Below are positions 62,310-64,000 of a stretch of DNA of 64,000 nucleotides, piece by piece. The position numbers and the translations under genes are program-made. This stretch comes from JBPRGH01 sp051418055 (lineage in GTDB: Bacteria > Bacteroidota > Bacteroidia > Cytophagales > Cyclobacteriaceae), in NCBI GenBank assembly GCA_051418055.1, contig JBPRGH010000002.1, positions 61,766 through 125,765 of the forward strand. The letters run 5' to 3'. Within the stretch, counting starts at the first letter, position 1; every line of letters begins with the position of its first letter. A model generated the notes under the pieces. That model was not told where the DNA came from and ran no database searches. It saw nothing but the letters and a program-made list of their open reading frames with translations.

Positions 62310-63482
62310 ATGGCGCACACATATTCTAACCGCGTATATACAAAACAGTTTTGGCTGCTCTGCATAAGTTCCTTCCTTTTCTTTGCCAGCTTTAATATGA
62401 TCATTCCTGAGCTGCCGGCATATATGACAAGTCTGGGTGGAGAAGAGTATATAGGCTGGCATATAGCCTTATTTACGATCACAGCAGGACTTTCGCGCCC
62501 TTTTAGTGGTAAACTCGCCGATCGGATAGGCCGTATCCCAGTAATGATCTTCGGCGCTGTTGTTTGCTTTTTCATGGGCCTTATCTATCCATTCACCGTA
62601 TCCATTTTCGGGTTTTTGTTAATACGCTTTTTTCATGGCTTCTCTACTGGATTTAAACCTACAGGAACAGCAGCATATGCCGCCGATATAGTGCCAATCC
62701 ATAGAAGAGGGGAAGCAATGGGAGCCATAGGGATGGCAGGCAATCTCGGAATGGCCAGCGGACCTACATTAGGTAGTGCACTTGCTAAATATATCAGCAT
62801 TGAACTTATGTTTTACACCTCTTCAGTCGTTGCTATACTTTCTATTCTTATACTGATTGGTATGACTGAAACCCTGGAGGAGAAGCAGAAATTCAAATGG
62901 AGCATGTTGAAGATTGGCAGGCACGAAATAATTGATCCTGCTGTACTTACCCCATCAATAGTTATGGTGCTCTGTACATTCTCTTTTGGTATGGTCTTAA
63001 CCGTAATTCCTGACTTTAGCGATTACCTGGATGTGAAGAACAGAGGCTACTTTTTTACCATTTTTACAATATCAAGTCTTGTGGTACGGATAATAGGAGG
63101 GAAAGTGTCAGATAAATACGGAAGAGCAGCAGTTTTAAAATTAGCTACATTCTTAATTGCGCTTTCGCTGGTAATCCTGGCTATTACAGAAGATAAGCTG
63201 GTGTTCTTTATTGCCGGAGTAGTATTTGGTTTAGGTAATGGTTTAAATTCCCCCACCCTCTTTGCCTGGACTGTAGATCTGAGCGATCCGAAAGGAAGAG
63301 GCAGGGCGATGGCAACAATTTTCATTGCGCTGGAGCTGGGAATAACTATTGGTGCCCTTGCCTCAGGATGGATTTATGCTAATAATGCCACTAATTTCCC
63401 TGCCACGTTTCTAACCGGGGCATTCTTAGCCTTTTTAGCTTTTCTGTTTCTGTTTTTCAGAAAAAGGTTAGGTATGGCTTAG
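62310..63482 (+). CDS. Major facilitator superfamily transporter
   Basis: The protein has 390 residues with 12 predicted membrane helices. The loop 2-3 motif is GKLADRIGRIPVMI (GxxxDRxGR signature). RFFHGFSTGFKPTG and GGKVSDKYGRAAVL are repeated in the second half (the related VSDKYGR motif). No long loop or extra domain is present. It is probably a drug or metabolite exporter; the substrate is not predictable. It is divergent from the beta-barrel gene and followed by the repeat region. Confidence 0.88.
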   Translation: MAHTYSNRVYTKQFWLLCISSFLFFASFNMIIPELPAYMTSLGGEEYIGWHIALFTITAGLSRPFSGKLADRIGRIPVMIFGAVVCFFMGLIYPFTVSIFGFLLIRFFHGFSTGFKPTGTAAYAADIVPIHRRGEAMGAIGMAGNLGMASGPTLGSALAKYISIELMFYTSSVVAILSILILIGMTETLEEKQKFKWSMLKIGRHEIIDPAVLTPSIVMVLCTFSFGMVLTVIPDFSDYLDVKNRGYFFTIFTISSLVVRIIGGKVSDKYGRAAVLKLATFLIALSLVILAITEDKLVFFIAGVVFGLGNGLNSPTLFAWTVDLSDPKGRGRAMATIFIALELGITIGALASGWIYANNATNFPATFLTGAFLAFLAFLFLFFRKRLGMA

Positions 63483-63484
63483 CT

Positions 63485-63562
63485 AGTCCCGAGTCTTAAG
63501 TCTTTAGTATTGAGTAAATATCAGTAGGCAGTTAGCAGTGGCATTTGGCAATTTTTCTATCT
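63485..63562. repeat. Iterated-word repeat, long copy
   Basis: Units AGTCCCGAGTCTTAAGTC and CAGTAGGCAGTTAGCAGTGG, each repeating a 7-10 base word, end in TTTGGCAATTTTTCTAT. A shortened copy lies at 63864. Confidence 0.75.
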
Positions 63563-63590
63563 TATACTCCGGAAATCAACGGGAAAATAA

Positions 63591-63634
63591 ATCTAGAATC
63601 TAAAATCTTATATCTTATATCTACAATCTACAAT
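63591..63634. repeat. Iterated ATCTAAAATCTTATATC words
   Basis: A tandem array of 8-10 base words (AATCTA, ATCTTAT, ATCTACA) with drift. No coding frame. Confidence 0.6.
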
Positions 63635-63641
63635 GGCGTGT

Positions 63642-63862
63642 GCTATTCCGCAGGTTCCGATTCGTTCAGCCGGCAGGAGGTGTGAATATTAAATTCTTCA
63701 TTTATAATTTTTAATTGTCAAAAGCTCCATAGCACCAGGCTGTCACTACTCGCCGGCTATCGCGGAATCGTGCCATGGCTTGCCAAGCTCATGCCTCTCG
63801 CACAGTCATGGCACGACTAGCAGCGACGGGCTCAGACATGCCGTTCCATCCTTCACGCGTAT
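63642..63862. repeat. GC-rich structured segment with nested inverted repeats
   Basis: By eye it has clearly higher GC than the genome around it. TCGTGCCATG (63768-63777) pairs perfectly with CATGGCACGA (63807-63816). A second pair is ATTCCGC (63645) with GCGGAAT (63762), and AGCCGGC (63668) with GCCGGCT (63752). No convincing reading frame was seen. Possibly a non-autonomous mobile element or structured RNA. Confidence 0.6.
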
Positions 63863-63863
63863 T

Positions 63864-63922
63864 AGTCCTGAGTCCTGAGTATTTAGTATTGAGTGAAAAT
63901 CAGTTGGCAATTTTTCTATTAT
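63864..63922. repeat. Iterated-word repeat, short copy
   Basis: The same AGTCCTGAGTCCTGAG and TATTTAGTATTGAGT words as at 63485, ending in TTGGCAATTTTTCTATT, but lacking about 20 bases of internal repeats. The two copies flank the GC-rich segment in direct orientation. Confidence 0.75.
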
Positions 63923-63944
63923 TCTCTCAAGTGAACCAGTAACT

Positions 63945-64000
63945 AAAAACAAAGAACCAAAAACAAAGAACCAAAAACAAAGAACCAAAAACAAAGAACC
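63945..64000. repeat. Perfect 14-base tandem repeat reaching the window end
   Basis: Four exact units of AAAAACAAAGAACC, continuing past the window edge. There are no spacers, so this is not CRISPR. Confidence 0.9.

Noticed and set aside
63806..63994. Minus-strand open frame in the terminal repeats
   Set aside because: Its phenylalanine/leucine/glycine-rich start comes from the 14-base tandem repeat; no recognisable protein features.
63945..64000. CRISPR array
   Set aside because: Units are 14 bases and directly abutting with no unique spacers, and no cas genes are present.

Overview
The window is one contiguous, AT-rich stretch of bacterial chromosome, almost certainly from the phylum Bacteroidota, most likely order Cytophagales. 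The evidence is GldC, PorD (DUF4835), two secreted proteins with type IX secretion (T9SS) sorting tails, a TonB-dependent receptor with a carboxypeptidase-regulatory-like N-terminus, the lineage-typical RNA polymerase omega subunit, several DUF families typical of the phylum (DUF3098, DUF2490, DUF547, DUF4835), and promoters of the TTTG-N19-TAnnTTTG type. No rRNA, tRNA, prophage, transposase gene or CRISPR array is visible.

Layout. 0-5 kb: a cut-off phasin-like gene, a FAS1 lipoprotein and a TonB-dependent receptor. 4.7-10.9 kb: a minus-strand run (coiled-coil protein, ftsX, DUF3098, truB, ribF, acetoacetyl-CoA synthetase, gldC). 11-16 kb: methyltransferases, apaG, ung, a CFA-synthase-like enzyme and small unknowns. 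16-19 kb: an ABC-F factor bracketed by two long inverted repeats, a DUF559 protein and a sirtuin. 19-30.5 kb: dnaN, an aminotransferase, a hibernation factor, a K+ channel, methylmalonyl-CoA mutase (both subunits), dnaA and a WG-repeat protein. 30.5-32.2 kb: nfeD-floA. 32.2-39.1 kb is the most accessory-looking part: a lipoprotein metalloprotease and a frameshifted T9SS protein lie between a full-length and a decayed copy of the 3' end of a membrane polyferredoxin gene. That gene is translationally coupled to a FAD oxidoreductase and divergent from a DUF547 gene, across a control region with two matching palindromes. 39.1-46.7 kb: envelope and housekeeping genes (recN, porD, coaBC, rpoZ, bamD, an OstA-like gene). 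46.7-63.5 kb: tilS, a CNBD protein, mdh, a GH31 enzyme, a histidine kinase, a PIF1-type helicase, a PhoD-like phosphatase, sucD, an ABC ATPase pair, an eIF1-like factor, a lipoprotein, a J-domain protein and an MFS transporter. 63.5-64 kb: non-coding repeats running off the edge.

How the genes work together. GldC, PorD, BamD and the OstA-like protein belong to the envelope and secretion machinery whose clients are the sorting-tail proteins. MutA/MutB, SucD, Mdh and acetoacetyl-CoA synthetase fit central carbon, propionate and ketone-body metabolism. The polyferredoxin, FAD oxidoreductase and DUF547 genes look like a co-regulated redox module.

Most noteworthy observations: (1) a nine-base G tract in the signal peptide of a T9SS protein that puts the gene out of frame by one base, suggesting phase variation or a sequencing error; (2) the decayed duplicate of the polyferredoxin C-terminus; (3) two TGTCA-N6-TGACA palindromes placed symmetrically before the divergent redox genes; (4) two G-rich long inverted repeats flanking the ABC-F gene; (5) a repeat-rich, GC-shifted end of the window. 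I see no clearly new defence or biosynthetic system. All calls come from reading the sequence; no database search was run.
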